64,000 nt of DNA from Adineta steineri (Eukaryota; Rotifera; Eurotatoria; Adinetida; Adinetidae): assembly GCA_905250115.1 (NCBI GenBank), contig CAJNOI010000123.1, forward strand, positions 62,001 to 126,000, given 5' to 3'. This document shows, in pieces, positions 11,441-22,739 of this stretch. Position numbers and translations under genes: made by a program. Within the stretch, counting starts at the first letter, position 1. Each line of letters opens with the position of its first letter. The notes under the pieces are model-generated. The model was not told the DNA's origin. It saw nothing but the letters and a program-made list of their open reading frames with translations, and made no database searches.

Positions 11441-12369
11441 AGAAAACGACTAAAATATCGTCATAGAATTTTGGACGAGAAAAATAAATTTCGAAAGAAT
11501 AACAACGAGAAAGCTTATATCCACACCCTGTATAAATAATAATATCTGTACAGTACTGTTCTTATTAGATCAGCTTGAATGAAAGAAACGACGAGATAAA
11601 AGAAGAAAATAAAAATGAAATTAATTAAGATTGAAATATTAAGTTTATAGAAATTATTCTTATCATGATTTAGTTTACATTGAAATTCTTAATAAAAACA
11701 TCGATTTCAAACGACAAAAAATGAATATTTGTTTAATAATGTTCGATAGAAAAACAAATGAAGAGTTTACAATTCTCATCATGAAAAAGACGTATCGAAA
11801 CTTATCTCAAAATATTTATCTAATTACTTCCCTAACAATTGTAGTCAGAAAATGAAATCTTTCTATAGTTTTCTATATTCTTTTCCTATAAAGCTACAAA
11901 AACTTTTCCAGATAAGTTTCAATGTATCTCCATTGTCTATTATCAACGATGAAAAGCGCAGTTCTTCGTTTTTTTTTCTATGTAAAGTTATTGAAAACAT
12001 ACCTATTGACCTTCTATTTTATTATTTCACAAAATAAAAACATTACACTTTTCCAATGTTCTCAATTCGATTATTCGAAGTTTTGTTTCCATAAAATATA
12101 ATTTTAAACTATCGATCAATATAACTCTCATGTTGTTATTAAACAGATGCACAAAAATGAATGAGATAAATAGTTACTTGAACACATACTTTTCATTTTC
12201 ATCTTTACTTTATGTCAACGAAAACTTTTCACATTTATTATTCATTGATGTTAATTTCTATTAGATTATTTCAAAGAAAATTTTAATCAAAATCAAAGAA
12301 TAAATTTAATAAATGTGAATTTTATTATAGATATATAAGAAAAGATTTGATTTAATACACAATTCAATT
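11441..12369. other. Spacer between the tandem peptide genes
   Basis: AT-rich, no supported gene. It contains CCACACCCTGTATAAATAA at 11521-11539, a C-rich motif directly followed by a TATA-like box. This lies about 400 bp upstream of peptide A on the opposite strand. Confidence 0.4.
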
Positions 12370-12990
12370 ACACATAAGCATCTAGAAGAGGCACGTTTTT
12401 TTGAATTATTTAGTCCGTGAGAATAGTATTTGAGCATTAGATGGTAATCATATTATTTTTTAATGCAAAATGCTTCTTTACCCTTGCATTTACCATCAAT
12501 AAAACCATCTTGCTTGTGATCTTTACAACATGTTATAACATCTCCCTTTTCTGCACATGGAGTATCGCAAGTCGCAAAACGTTCTTCTTTGTTGCTAACA
12601 ACTAATCCAATAGCTAAAATATTTCAAAATAAATCTTATTCATTTATTTCTGAGTATATTAAATAATTACCTAATGAAATTAATACAAAGACAAATAAGA
12701 AATAAGTCAATTTCATTTTTTGATTTTCGAACAATTTATTCCAATTAGATAACTAAAGAAAAATGTTTCATTTGTTAATAAAAATAAAAATAAAATATTA
12801 TCTACTTACTTCAACTTGAAATATATATGTTTGACTTCATTTATATCTTTTCCTTTTATACAGTAAATAAAATAAAGAATATTTATTTCGATAAATACAA
12901 TAATGATATCAACGAAATAAACAAAAGATATATCTAGATCTATATTCGTTCTATTTCTTTCTTTCTTTGTCTAGACATATTTCTATCTAT
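12370..12990 (-). repeat. Duplicated block B (carries peptide gene B)
   Basis: Second copy of the block described at 10795-11440, diverged but alignable by eye in the 3' flank (TATTTGAGCATTA), intron position, 5' flank and the CT-rich upstream tract near 12950. Confidence 0.7.
12453..12716 (-). CDS. Secreted six-cysteine peptide B, tandem paralogue
   Basis: Exon 1 is 12716-12671 and exon 2 is 12613-12453, with an intron at the same phase-1 position as in peptide A. The precursor has 68 residues. The signal peptide starts MKLTYFLFVFVLISL and leads into IGLVVS, which matches peptide A. The mature part has C-x3-C-x8-CC-x12-C-x6-C, so the framework is kept while the loop after CC is three residues longer. 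The sequence is lysine- and aspartate-rich and ends CIKK. Loop divergence against conserved cysteines and leader is what fast-evolving defence or venom-like peptides show, but no such role is proved here. Confidence 0.72.
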
Positions 12991-13088
12991 TAATTAAAAG
13001 AGATGAATAAAACATCGACGAGAAAAACAAATTTCTAGATAGGCTAAATGATTAAATATAAGAAACGACATCAAGGGATCGATGAAAA

Positions 13089-13213
13089 GTGACAAATACA
13101 CTTATCGACCTCTCCCCCTGATACTCCTGGAAGTACTTTTAATGAACTTCCCAGTGGATGATTAGTCGGACTTAATCACAAAAAAAGCGGGGACCGATAA
13201 GTGTATTTTCTCC
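13089..13213. mobile_element. 125-bp MITE with 9-bp target duplication (Mutator-like size)
   Basis: Inner terminal inverted repeats AAATACACTTATCG (13094) and CGATAAGTGTATTT (ending 13208). The outer few bases are imperfect. Flanking direct repeats CGATGAAAA at 13080-13088 and 13214-13222 suggest a 9-bp target-site duplication, as made by Mutator-like transposases. The interior is noticeably GC-richer than its surroundings. No coding capacity. Confidence 0.65.
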
Positions 13214-13222
13214 CGATGAAAA

Positions 13223-14446
13223 TAAAATTTTAAATGGAGAATGTCCTTCATTGAAATTGTCTACTTATAGAAAAAAAATATCTAAATATTAATTCATATT
13301 TTTAACATATTATTTATTAGCTAATAAGATTAAATTTAAATATATAAAATCAATTGTTAAAACTTAATTTCATTTCATTTATTATAATTTCGTTTGAAAA
13401 AGCAAACACTTTTTTTAGCAGAAATTTCTATTTTACGACGTAATAATACAAATTATTTGTTTACATTTCGTTATTTATGATTGTCTATCAAAAATAATTC
13501 TACTACATGAGAACTTTATAAAATCAAATTGTATATGAATTAAATTCTAGTTGATATTTGAAAAAAACAAAAATCTAAATGTATATATAATTCATTTGAA
13601 AAAGGAGTTATTCTATTATATGATAGTACGATATAATGATAATGATGTTTTTAAATAAAACTGTTTATCGATCTGTTTTCCAAATAAATTCAGTATTATA
13701 TTCATACGTTCAAATAAATCGTGATAATAATTTCTATAAACTTCACATTTAAATTTTAATATATAAATATATTTCATTGAAGATAATCTAATAATAATAA
13801 AGACTTTTTATCATTTATGTTTTAATTGCTAAAATCTTTCTTCTTAATTCTATTCATTAATTTGGCTTATTTCCAAATTCATTTTTATCGTCCATAATCA
13901 TGTTTCGATATATCCTCTATTTCTTTTAAATAATATATACAAATGCATATAGAGAACGAAAGAAAATATTTACCCAAATATATCTTCTCTCTATGGTTGA
14001 ATCATTCTCTTTTAACAAATCATTATTCTATTCGTCGAAATGAATATTTTTCGTCTTATATAATATCCAAAAGAAGTAGATGTGAATTAAATCAACTATA
14101 TATATTTCGCGGTGAAATAAATTCATATTTCTATTAACAAATTAAATCTTTTTATTTAGTTAATTTGAATAAATTCTTGAAAAATAAAATTCTCATAATG
14201 ATTCGTCTTTTATTTCTATAAGTATTATTATGTTTAAGTAATTATTTTGTTTTCTATTTGTCTATGTCTAATTAAATTGTTGAATAGAATTTTTTGCTCT
14301 AGACAATCAAATTCATATATTAAATATATCTTTTGATTTTTTCTCAAATCTCATTTAAAATAATCTAATATAAATGTATAAAATTGAGTTGAAGAGATAG
14401 GACTGAATCTACTTCTATATTTTGAATATTTTTATCTATGAATTAA
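13223..14446. other. Gene-free AT-rich stretch
   Basis: No open frame with protein-like composition, no inverted repeat and no RNA gene is seen. Composition is very AT-rich with poly-A/T runs. Confidence 0.5.
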
Positions 14447-14644
14447 TTAATGGTGTGAGTGTAATTTTAGTCGTTCACGTACACGTTTACTATTTTTATC
14501 AGTATATATATATTTGTCAAATAATGTTTCAATAGAATTATTTGATTGATTTATTGTTTGTTCATGAATTAAATTTAATGTCTCACGATTTATTTCGTTA
14601 TGTTTCTGAGTAATTGTTTCGTTGTTATCATTTGTATCTGTCAC
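14447..14644 (-). pseudogene. Asn/Thr-rich frame at the end of a decayed repeat array
   Basis: An ATG-started frame of 65 codons rich in N, T, E and K, with no recognised domain. It lies on the same strand as, and downstream of, the repeat units at 14700-15650, and may be the 3' part of the same ancient gene. No signal peptide or splice context gives stronger support. Confidence 0.25.
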
Positions 14645-14699
14645 ATTGTTCTCAAGTATTTACATACGATTGTTTTTATCAATATTATTTTGTTTGGCT

Positions 14700-15660
14700 T
14701 TTATTTTCTTTATCACTTTCTCTCAACATTACCTCTTTAATATTTATTGATTGAATATATTTCTTATTTCACTGCTTCTTTATTTTCATTTCATCATTTC
14801 CTAAACTTCGCCATAAATATCTCGTGAATTATTATGTCTTCCATTTTACTTGTTCTCTTTCTTTCCTTCGATAAGTTTTCTAACTTCATCGAGAATATAT
14901 ATTGAATTAAAATACTTTTCGCTTTACTAGTAGGGGTAGGACAGTTCCATATTAGTTCCGTTCTTAGGAACTGTATTAACAGTTCTTTTGAGTAGAACTG
15001 AACTGTACCGATAAGTTCAGTTCCTTTCAAAGAACTGTTGTGAAAACTATTTTTTTGGAAATAAAAACAAATTTGAAACAGAACAGTTCTTTTAAAAGAA
15101 CTGTTGAAACCGACCAGTTCCTCTGAAAGAACTGTTGATACAGTTCAGTTCCTTTCAAAGAACTGTTTGGTAAAGTTCAGTTCTATTCAAAGAACTGTTG
15201 GTTCAGTTCAGTTCCTATCAGAAGAACTGAACTGGTAGTTCTTTTGACCAGTTCATCCGAACTTGGAACTATGAACTGTCCTACCCCTATTTACTAGTCC
15301 TCTTTTCTTCTTTCGCTTAGTTTCTGAATGTCGTCAGTAACATCGAATGAATTAATATATATTTTATTTTACTTTTTTTCGATAAGTTTCTTAGTTTTAT
15401 CGATAGAATTTGTTGAATGAATATGTATTTTGATTTACTTGTTCTTTTTCTTTCGATTAGTTTCATTGATAACATCTATTGATGTTATTTTTTTAGGATT
15501 AGTTTCCTATCTTCCTACTTTTCTTTAGTATCTGAACTTCATCAGTAATATCTATTGCATTAACATATAATTCGACCTATTTGTTCTCTTTTCTTCTTTC
15601 GACTGGCTTGTGAACGTTATCAGTAATATTTATGGAACTACTAGTAATAATAAGTCTTAT
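14700..15660 (-). repeat. Degenerate tandem array with coding-like units
   Basis: On the minus strand about seven units of 60-110 bp translate to related peptides: SINITDNVHKPVERRKENK, NAIDITDEVQILKKSRK, SIDVINETNRKKKNK, NSIDKTKKLIEKK, SFDVTDDIQKLSERRKED, and two weaker ones before the MITE. The consensus is about S-I-D-I-T-D-E-V-x-K-L-x-E-R-R-K-E-N-K. Several units end with a stop codon at the same place. The array is interrupted at 14941-15289 by a hAT-type MITE. It is either a decayed Lys/Glu-rich repeat protein of the host or a minisatellite grown from such a gene's 3' end. Confidence 0.45.
14941..15289. mobile_element. 349-bp hAT-type MITE with perfect 8-bp target duplication
   Basis: Perfect 17-bp terminal inverted repeats (TAGGGGTAGGACAGTTC at the left, its reverse complement at the right) sit inside the direct repeat TTTACTAG (14933-14940 and 15290-15297). 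An 8-bp duplication is diagnostic of the hAT superfamily among common cut-and-paste groups. The interior is built of repeated palindromes of the type CAGTTCCTTTCAAAGAACTG, which would form many hairpins and could be multiple transposase-binding sites. No coding capacity. Perfect ends and duplication argue for fairly recent insertion. Confidence 0.9.
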
Positions 15661-16734
15661 GTATTTATTTTTCATAATATTTGAGGGTATAAATCGATTT
15701 TCGTTTTACATCAGCCTTATTTGTTTAATGTTGATTGTTACTCTATATTTGTGTTGATGGAATAATCTCTTGTCTTTGTCATAAATAGATCATTATTAGA
15801 CAATATACATATGTGACAAGTATCCACAAAGACGAATACACTCTTTTATATGTCAAGGTCATATCGACGATAGATAATAAAAAATACTTGATGATTGTTA
15901 CTAATAATCTCGTCATAGAAGTCTATATACATGAAAATAGTATGTAATATTCAATAACAATTCTAGTTACTCTCTTGTTTTTCTTCTTCTTCTTCTTTCT
16001 TGAGCATTATATGGTACAGTTAATTAGCAAGAAAATATTTCATTTACCATACATTGTCTTTTACTGGATATATTTTTAGATACGTAGAAAATAAATACAA
16101 GTAATACATTATCATTTCTTATTCATTGTCAAAGGGCGTAGTAAAATTTTTCATTTCTGATAATACTATTTTATTTGTTATTGTCTGAAAGATATTAAAA
16201 ATAATAGTAGATTTCTGATCAACAAGAGAACCAATTAGATATCTTAATTAATTGAAATACTGAACAATAAAAATTTGTAATTTCTGATTTGTTAATGATT
16301 TCGTACAGCAAAATTTGAAATATTTATTTATCTATTAAAAATATGTTTTACCAAATATTGAATTTTCTACTTCTTTTACTATTATTTTTCTTCGTCTAAC
16401 ACAATGGATAAAATTTATTCTATTTCTCTTTCGCATAGCAAAATAATATAAAAGAAAAGCAAAAAACTAATCCACTGAGAGCATATAACACTTGTTTAAA
16501 CATTCTCTTCTAAAACTAAAAGTAAATTAATATAATTACATGTTTCATAACAAGAATATTTACTATAACATTACAAATTATTATGTGAGACGCTCAGGAT
16601 TCAATAATTAGTTATTATTTCTCGTTTTTGTTAATGTAAAAAATATAAAAAGTGTTTATTTTTTTATTATAAACGAAAAAAAGTTTTGAATAGATAAACA
16701 AATCTTAATATTGTCAAATAAAATCTAATCATCA
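15661..16734. other. Gene-free AT-rich stretch
   Basis: Nothing is supported here apart from a TCT/TTC-rich tract near 15985-16000. Confidence 0.5.
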
Positions 16735-16897
16735 TCATCTTCTTGTGATTTTGATGTTACAGCTTGACGAATACAAACTTTTGGTGGATTACGATTTGAT
16801 TTCTCATTATCACAAACAATTGTAGTAGTATTCGCATTGGACGTAGAATCTGTTGATTTATTCGTAGATTGTTCATCTGGTTGTTTCCTTTTGAAAA
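16735..16897 (-). CDS. Possible terminal exon, acidic tail
   Basis: On the minus strand the frame reads KQPDEQSTNKSTDST, then IVCDNEKSNRNPPKVCIRQ, and ends SQEDDDD plus stop. Such a charged, low-hydrophobicity tail is common at the end of bdelloid proteins and is unlike the AT-rich noncoding DNA around it. The upstream exons were not found. An acceptor could lie at CAAAAG near 16897. It could be the 3' exon of a gene whose body I cannot assemble, or a chance frame. Confidence 0.3.
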
Positions 16898-18098
16898 ATA
16901 CAAAAAAATTAAATACATAAACTTGTAAAAACTAATGCAAAAATTCTGTTCTTTAAAATATTTTAAATTGGTAGTTTCTGTTTTTATAATATAAAAATAT
17001 ATTCGAATAGAGAAAATGTTACATCTATTTCTTATTTTCTACGAGATAATTATGTAAAGATAAAATTTAAATTGAAAATAATTTACTCAATATTATTTTG
17101 TTGTTGTTGTATTTTGTCCATGTCTTTAGTCGATTATCAAATAAATAAAATGGTAAGATTGGTAAGAAAAGAAAAAATACTTTCGATTAAAATTATTTTT
17201 TTTCTTTCCGTTCTCTTTATTAGAAATCAAATAAAAACCTATACTGCTTCTCTATCAAATATATAAAACTATTAGAAATAATAATTCATAGGGACATAAA
17301 GTATAAATAGAATCAATTCAACATAAATAAATTATTCAGATTAGTTTAGGGACAATTTTTTTTTCGTTCTTTTCATCATCAAATAAAAATTGTGTACATA
17401 TGCACATGTATGCTCTTGTCGATAGGCTATACTGAATACAATATAAAAATAGACTTCAAGTTGATTTAATGAATACGGATTGATTAGAATATGAATTAAA
17501 ATTTTTTTTCTTGTTTGAAGTCATTATTAACAATTTCTTCAGGCAATAGTCAACAATTCAGTTTTGTTATAACAAAAACACAATTTTTGACCATTGCTAA
17601 AAATCACGCTGTCCTCGTAGGATAGCTTTAAAAACGTGTTGTCTCATTGAAATATTCTCATATAAGTGCTTTACACAGATGAATCATTTAAACTCATGAT
17701 TTGTATGAAAAAGTAACTTTCTCATAAATTCTAAAAGAATATGTCAAAATATATGAGTTAATTCAAAAGAGAATATATCTATATTGTCCCTCCGATCCGC
17801 TACTCCCGATTGTTCATTTTTCTTTTGAATATCATCAAGGAACACTAAGTAAAACCATTCTATAATTCACGTACCTTCTTCTATTGATCAATAAGAAAAA
17901 TTCATTTTAAAATTTTTGTGAAAACTGAGCATCCTATTCGATTTTCCCGACACCGAAAACTTTGATAAGAAATGAAATAATATAAAAAAAATTCTAGTCC
18001 ATCCATTGAGAGACGAGAGAACAAGTTTATTTCTAGAAAGAAAAACAATCACGTATATATAACATTGATAAATAAAATGTATATTTTATACTATTCTA
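16898..18098. other. Gene-free stretch
   Basis: AT-rich. A 64-codon frame at 17072 starts with TTG and has no support. No repeats were recognised. Confidence 0.45.
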
Positions 18099-18638
18099 TT
18101 AAACTAAACATGTATGCTTATCAGTCAATGATTCTTCTTCGTCTTTTAACGATTCCGGTTTTATCTTCTTAAATATTTGTGTACAGAAACGCCTAGATCT
18201 GGAAGAATAAATGATGAGAATAATAATCGGTCCAAGAAATGATATTCCACTAGCAAGAATAATTGGAATTGGTTTTGGAATATTATAAGCAATTTCAATT
18301 GTACTATAAGTCAGCCATAAATAAGTAATAAGTATAATAATAAATGATACAAGTCTTTGCCAAAATAAACTAATATGTAAACGTTCGTAGATTTTAAGCA
18401 TAAGAAAAATGGTTAAGAAGATTGTTATAATTGTGATTAAAATGACCAAGAGCATTAAAAGACCGTTATTTGCTAAGATGACAGTATATTTTTTGATGCC
18501 AAATTCAAGATCATATTCCATCACATTTAGAAGTTCTTGTACAGCTTCTTTAGCTTTAGAAACGGCATCTGTAAGAGCCGATACAAGTGATTCACTAACA
18601 GAATTTAAACCAAATAGTTTCGAGAAGAAATTAACCAT
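18099..18638 (-). CDS. Intronless multi-pass membrane protein, unknown family
   Basis: A 179-residue protein in one exon. An amphipathic N-terminal region (residues 1-45, VSESLVSALTDAVSKAKEA) is followed by about four hydrophobic segments near residues 58-82, 92-112, 125-145 and a short last one, then a basic patch (SSRSRRFCTQIFKKIKPES) and an acidic tail. The positive patch after the last helix fits a cytoplasmic C-terminus. The hydrophobic segments are cleanly separated by charged loops, so the frame is unlikely to be chance. I do not recognise the family. The opposite-strand frame over the same bases is a shadow. Confidence 0.65.
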   Translation of the reverse strand: MVNFFSKLFGLNSVSESLVSALTDAVSKAKEAVQELLNVMEYDLEFGIKKYTVILANNGLLMLLVILITIITIFLTIFLMLKIYERLHISLFWQRLVSFIIILITYLWLTYSTIEIAYNIPKPIPIILASGISFLGPIIILIIYSSRSRRFCTQIFKKIKPESLKDEEESLTDKHTCLV

Positions 18639-19428
18639 TATTCTTGTGTTGAATGTCTTTGTCTGTTATATTTTAACAAAAGAACACAATTTTCACCTTC
18701 AAAGTACCAATGTTGGAGAGAAAGGAAGCTTTACTTCTTAATCTTATAGACAGGTAGATAAGAGATAAGTATTGACGCAAGGTCATTGGAAACACATTAG
18801 ATTTCTTTAAATAATGAAATATTAGATTTTTTCTACCACTCATATTTATCAAACATATTGCACGAAATAATCTATATGATAACTGAGAACAACTACATAC
18901 GACTTTTTAAACAGAACGTATAAATTGAAATGAATAAAATACATGATGATATTATTAAACGTTAAGAATATTAGTATCAATAATGAATTATTTTAAAAAC
19001 AACGGTTCGAAATTCATCAGTCAAAGATATTCATTATCATATAGAAAGTCATCCATAGTAACGAATGACTCAGACATGCTTGCATGTATTCTGACTATGG
19101 TGTATTATAGGTTATAAAATGTGATGAAAAATCATTGAGTAATACGCAAATTTAGAGACATCAATAAATATAATTATTTTTATATTGACAACTAAAAATA
19201 AACCTTAGAATTAAAAATTCCGTATGAGTTGAGAGAAAAGAATATAGAGCAAACGCTGTTTTATTACGGCGAATAATAAACTACACATCTTTTTTTTTTT
19301 CTTGAGTTTCTTGACAAAATAAGACATTAATTCGCTGTATTAATAGTATGCATCGTGAATAAGATATATTTAAAATTCTTTATTTATTCTATTGAATTGT
19401 CTTTTGTGGCAAGAATTACATGTATATG

Positions 19429-19547
19429 TTACAGGAAAATTTAAAATTCTCCTATTAGGGGAAATTAAAATCTTGAATTTTCTTACAAAAATCACAGGAA
19501 AAAAAGAATTTCAATTTCCCCTAGGAGAGTTTTAAATTCTCCTGTAA
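19429..19547. mobile_element. 119-bp foldback element
   Basis: The two halves are near-complementary over about 40 bp. The left begins TTACAGGAAAATTTAAAATT and the right ends AATTCTCCTGTAA; both contain TCCCCTA or TAGGGGA inner blocks. The transcript would form one long hairpin. No clear target duplication was found, so the transposon class is open. Confidence 0.6.
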
Positions 19548-20049
19548 GATATATATCATAAAAGTGCAACATTGATAGGTTTATATTTTTCTTCTGAAGT
19601 ATTGATGGATTGTAAATATCTAATTTATGAAGTGTAAAAATTTCGTTTTTACCTGGATAAATAATACTAAAATAATCTTGATATTCTACAAGACAAATAT
19701 TTTTTTATTTAAATCTCTTGACTTAATACTCAAACATTTTGAAGAAAATCGAACGGTATATATTTTTTTTTAAATATTCAATACAAAACCATGAAAACTA
19801 AAAAAAAACCGTATAAAGGTTCTCATTTTTTACGATATTCTTCTTATATACACTTAAGAAGTTACAATTGCTTCTTGTAATTTTGACTTCGATAAATATA
19901 TTTCGTTTTTTTATGACTGACTACTCATATACTATGGAAGTAATAAATACTTTCTATCAAGAATAAAGGTTACTAAAGTCATTTATCGATACGATGTGAT
20001 TCAGCTAAATGGATAAATACTTCCGACTGAAATACATTTATATTTATCT

Positions 20050-20205
20050 AAAGAATGAAAGTACGTGTAAATGCGCTTATGCTCAGTGAAACGTAAAAAA
20101 ACGCGTTTATCATAGCATACAAGTAGAACGCATTTAAACGTGACTAATTAATAAAAAATGCATCTGAAAAGTAGGTTTATGCGCATTTAAAAACACGTTT
20201 TCTCT
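20050..20205. repeat. Imperfect inverted repeat, possible MITE
   Basis: ACGTGTAAATGCGCTTATGC near 20061 is mirrored by TTTATGCGCATTTAAAAACACGTTTT near 20174, with an inner GCATTTAAACGTG. Arms are imperfect and no target duplication was found. Confidence 0.4.
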
Positions 20206-20370
20206 GCATGTTTCATAGTTACATGGTAAGTAATTGGCTTCTCGTCAATTATAAATCGTTCTTCTCTTCCTCTATATTTAATTTCTTATCTATTATTTTA
20301 TATATATATATATTTTATATTCTCTGTTCTGTTATTATGTTATTTTTTCTCGTCATTTACTCCAACATAT

Positions 20371-21351
20371 ATGTTAATCGTAAACATGTCTTTTATTTTT
20401 TTACTCATTCTTATACATCTACAAAATGTTCTTACTCTTTTTTGTATTAAAAATAGTTCACTTGAAATTCTACGAAATGATTTTCTATTAAATAATGGTT
20501 CATTTACATTGAGAAAACTTCGTAACAAAACAATTTATTCATATGAAAAAAATGCGATATGTCATGTTAAAATTTGTATTGACTATAGTGAAATAAATGG
20601 TAATATATCCATTGAATTTGGTGAAATTAATAATCATACAGGTAATTATATTGGTTTGGAAATATGGTTTCCATTAATTAAAAAATACAATTCAATTCTT
20701 AGTTGTATTGATTATATATGTTCAGCAGAGAATTTATGTGATCAAATTTTTGTCGAGAAATGGATCGTTTGGTTAGCTAATAGAAATCATGAAATTTTAC
20801 AAAATAATCTTATTAATATTTTAACATTTGGAAATCAATCAGGTACATGTGATATTATAGGAAAACCTATAATATGTTCAAGTCGAGTATGTGTCGCAGA
20901 ATATATTGAAAATTCTAATAATACTGTTTTTGGAAATGGTTGTTCAGAAGAATCTTCTCTCATGCATATTGAAGTATATATGAAAATACAAAGTATTGAA
21001 CTTCGATCGATTCAATATAAAGAACTTTTATATTTTTGTACATCTCATAATTGTAATGATGAATTAACATTTAAACATGTTTGGAAGGAAACTTCAACTT
21101 TATTTAATCTTTTCAAACCTATTCTTAATTGGTTACGTCTTAGAAATAGAACTAACTTCTCATCCACTTCTACATCTACAAATCAACCAAAGAAAATAGA
21201 ATCTCAATTAAATATTAATAAATATTCATCTAGAACTTTATTTTGGTTATTTTTTCTATTTTTTATGATTTTAATTGGAATTACCAGTGGTTTTTATTGT
21301 TTTTATTATGAAAAATGGCAAGGTTATATAGCAACACGAACAACTCTATAA
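20371..21351 (+). CDS. Cys-rich type I membrane protein, bdelloid surface family
   Basis: A 326-residue intronless gene. A signal peptide (either ATG at 20371 or, better, the second at 20386: MSFIFLLILIHLQ) precedes an ectodomain of about 230 residues with paired cysteines and several N-glycosylation sites. The ectodomain ends with LLYFCTSHNCNDE, a C-x4-CN ending like Ly6/uPAR-type domains. A Ser/Thr-rich stalk (FSSTSTSTNQP) leads to a transmembrane helix near residues 290-312 and a short tail. The gene at 44415-45173 has the same plan and the same CNDDxTF closing motif, so the two appear to be distant paralogues. Ligand and role are unknown. Confidence 0.7.
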   Translation: MLIVNMSFIFLLILIHLQNVLTLFCIKNSSLEILRNDFLLNNGSFTLRKLRNKTIYSYEKNAICHVKICIDYSEINGNISIEFGEINNHTGNYIGLEIWFPLIKKYNSILSCIDYICSAENLCDQIFVEKWIVWLANRNHEILQNNLINILTFGNQSGTCDIIGKPIICSSRVCVAEYIENSNNTVFGNGCSEESSLMHIEVYMKIQSIELRSIQYKELLYFCTSHNCNDELTFKHVWKETSTLFNLFKPILNWLRLRNRTNFSSTSTSTNQPKKIESQLNINKYSSRTLFWLFFLFFMILIGITSGFYCFYYEKWQGYIATRTTL

Positions 21352-22739
21352 ATATCATTGATCATTGATCATTCCTTATCTCTTTCTCAATAGGGAATTT
21401 TTTTTAATAAAATTCTTGTCAAAAAAAAAAAGATGTATATATAATATTATTTTTCTTTGTTAAGTACACTTTACGTGCATGTTCCATATCAAATAATGAT
21501 TTTCATCTCGAAGAATATCAACTCATTTTCAATCAGATTAATCTTGTACTTCACAGATGGTTTTATATTTATTGTTCTTTTTCTTTTTTTCTTTTTTACA
21601 TAGAGGTCAATCTATTTATAAAATAAAAATTTTGTTTTTTTCTCCAGTCATATTTTATTAATAATAGAAAATATTTTTATACCCTCGATATTTTCTCAAA
21701 AAGTATTTAATAAAAATGTTTTTTGAACAATCAATTCTCGACGCTGCGAAAAGTAGTTTAGAGAATTTTCAAAATAAAACATGCAATAAATAAGAAGCAT
21801 CACTTTTTGTAATGTTGAAATTTGATCATTCAGAATTGTTTTCGCTTTTCAAAATAAAAAAATCGAAATGTAACATAAGCTGTCTTATCTTGATTGTGGT
21901 ATATTTTGTTTTTATAATAAAACATATTTAAAGATCAAAATATAAAATGCAAACTTCTCTTATTTATGATCGATGGTTGCATGGAAGATTTAAAAGTCTC
22001 AAACTTTGTCCATAACCCTAAATATATTTAAGCATTAGAAAAGAATACTTGAGCTCAAACTTAGGTTTTTAGAAGAATCGAGCGAAACAATTTTTGTAGT
22101 GTCTCATGTACAATGGATTTCGATCAGTCATGATGTTTATATAATCTTTGATAATACGAGAAAGATTTAAAGTGCATTTTTTTATATTACTCGATCAGAT
22201 AGAATGAGTTATTGTTTTGTTATACATCTTATACTCTCAAGAAAATTTAAGTTAAAATTACCGATTACGTGTAATAATATATTAAATTTACATTTGTCAT
22301 TATTCTTTTTTTAATTTTATAACCAAGCCAGGTCTTACAGCAAAATCGCTACAATCGACGCTAATTCCTGATTTTTTTCCTATTTCTTGTAGAGATACGC
22401 TGCGAGGCCTGTCAAGCTTATCTTTTAATGTATATGATATTTTTAAAAATTACCTTAATTCAAAATAAAGGTGTTCAAAGAGAAAAAAAAATACGTACAC
22501 TAGCGTTCATCTGACATTATACGGTGTGCGATTGAACGTCAGAATAATTTGAGGGTGGGTATGGGTTGGTGTGAATGTTTGAAAAAGAAACATTCACAGC
22601 TATTGTTCAAATTCAATTTTTTTTATTACTCAATAAAATCCCAGCCGATTAATTTAATAAAATAAGAAAGAAAATATATTCGAAAGGTTAATTTTTTAGT
22701 AAATAAATCAATTGAAGTTTTTATATTTAAAGGATAATG
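21352..22739. other. Convergent 3' spacer
   Basis: No gene is supported between these two 3' ends. It contains GAGGGTGGGTATGGGTTGGTGTG at 22550-22572, the reverse complement of the C-rich motif in the SIAE/P450 promoter, and a GC-richer island near 22330-22420 that I could not identify. Confidence 0.45.

Larger units (their letters stand above)
18639..20370. other. Intergenic stretch with two inverted-repeat elements
   Basis: No gene is supported. It contains the foldback element at 19429-19547 and the imperfect inverted repeat at 20050-20205. Confidence 0.5.

Noticed and set aside
17072-17266. Plus-strand frame with a Cys-rich hydrophobic leader
   Set aside because: It begins with TTG, has no ATG near, and the rest is low-complexity; no splice partner was found.
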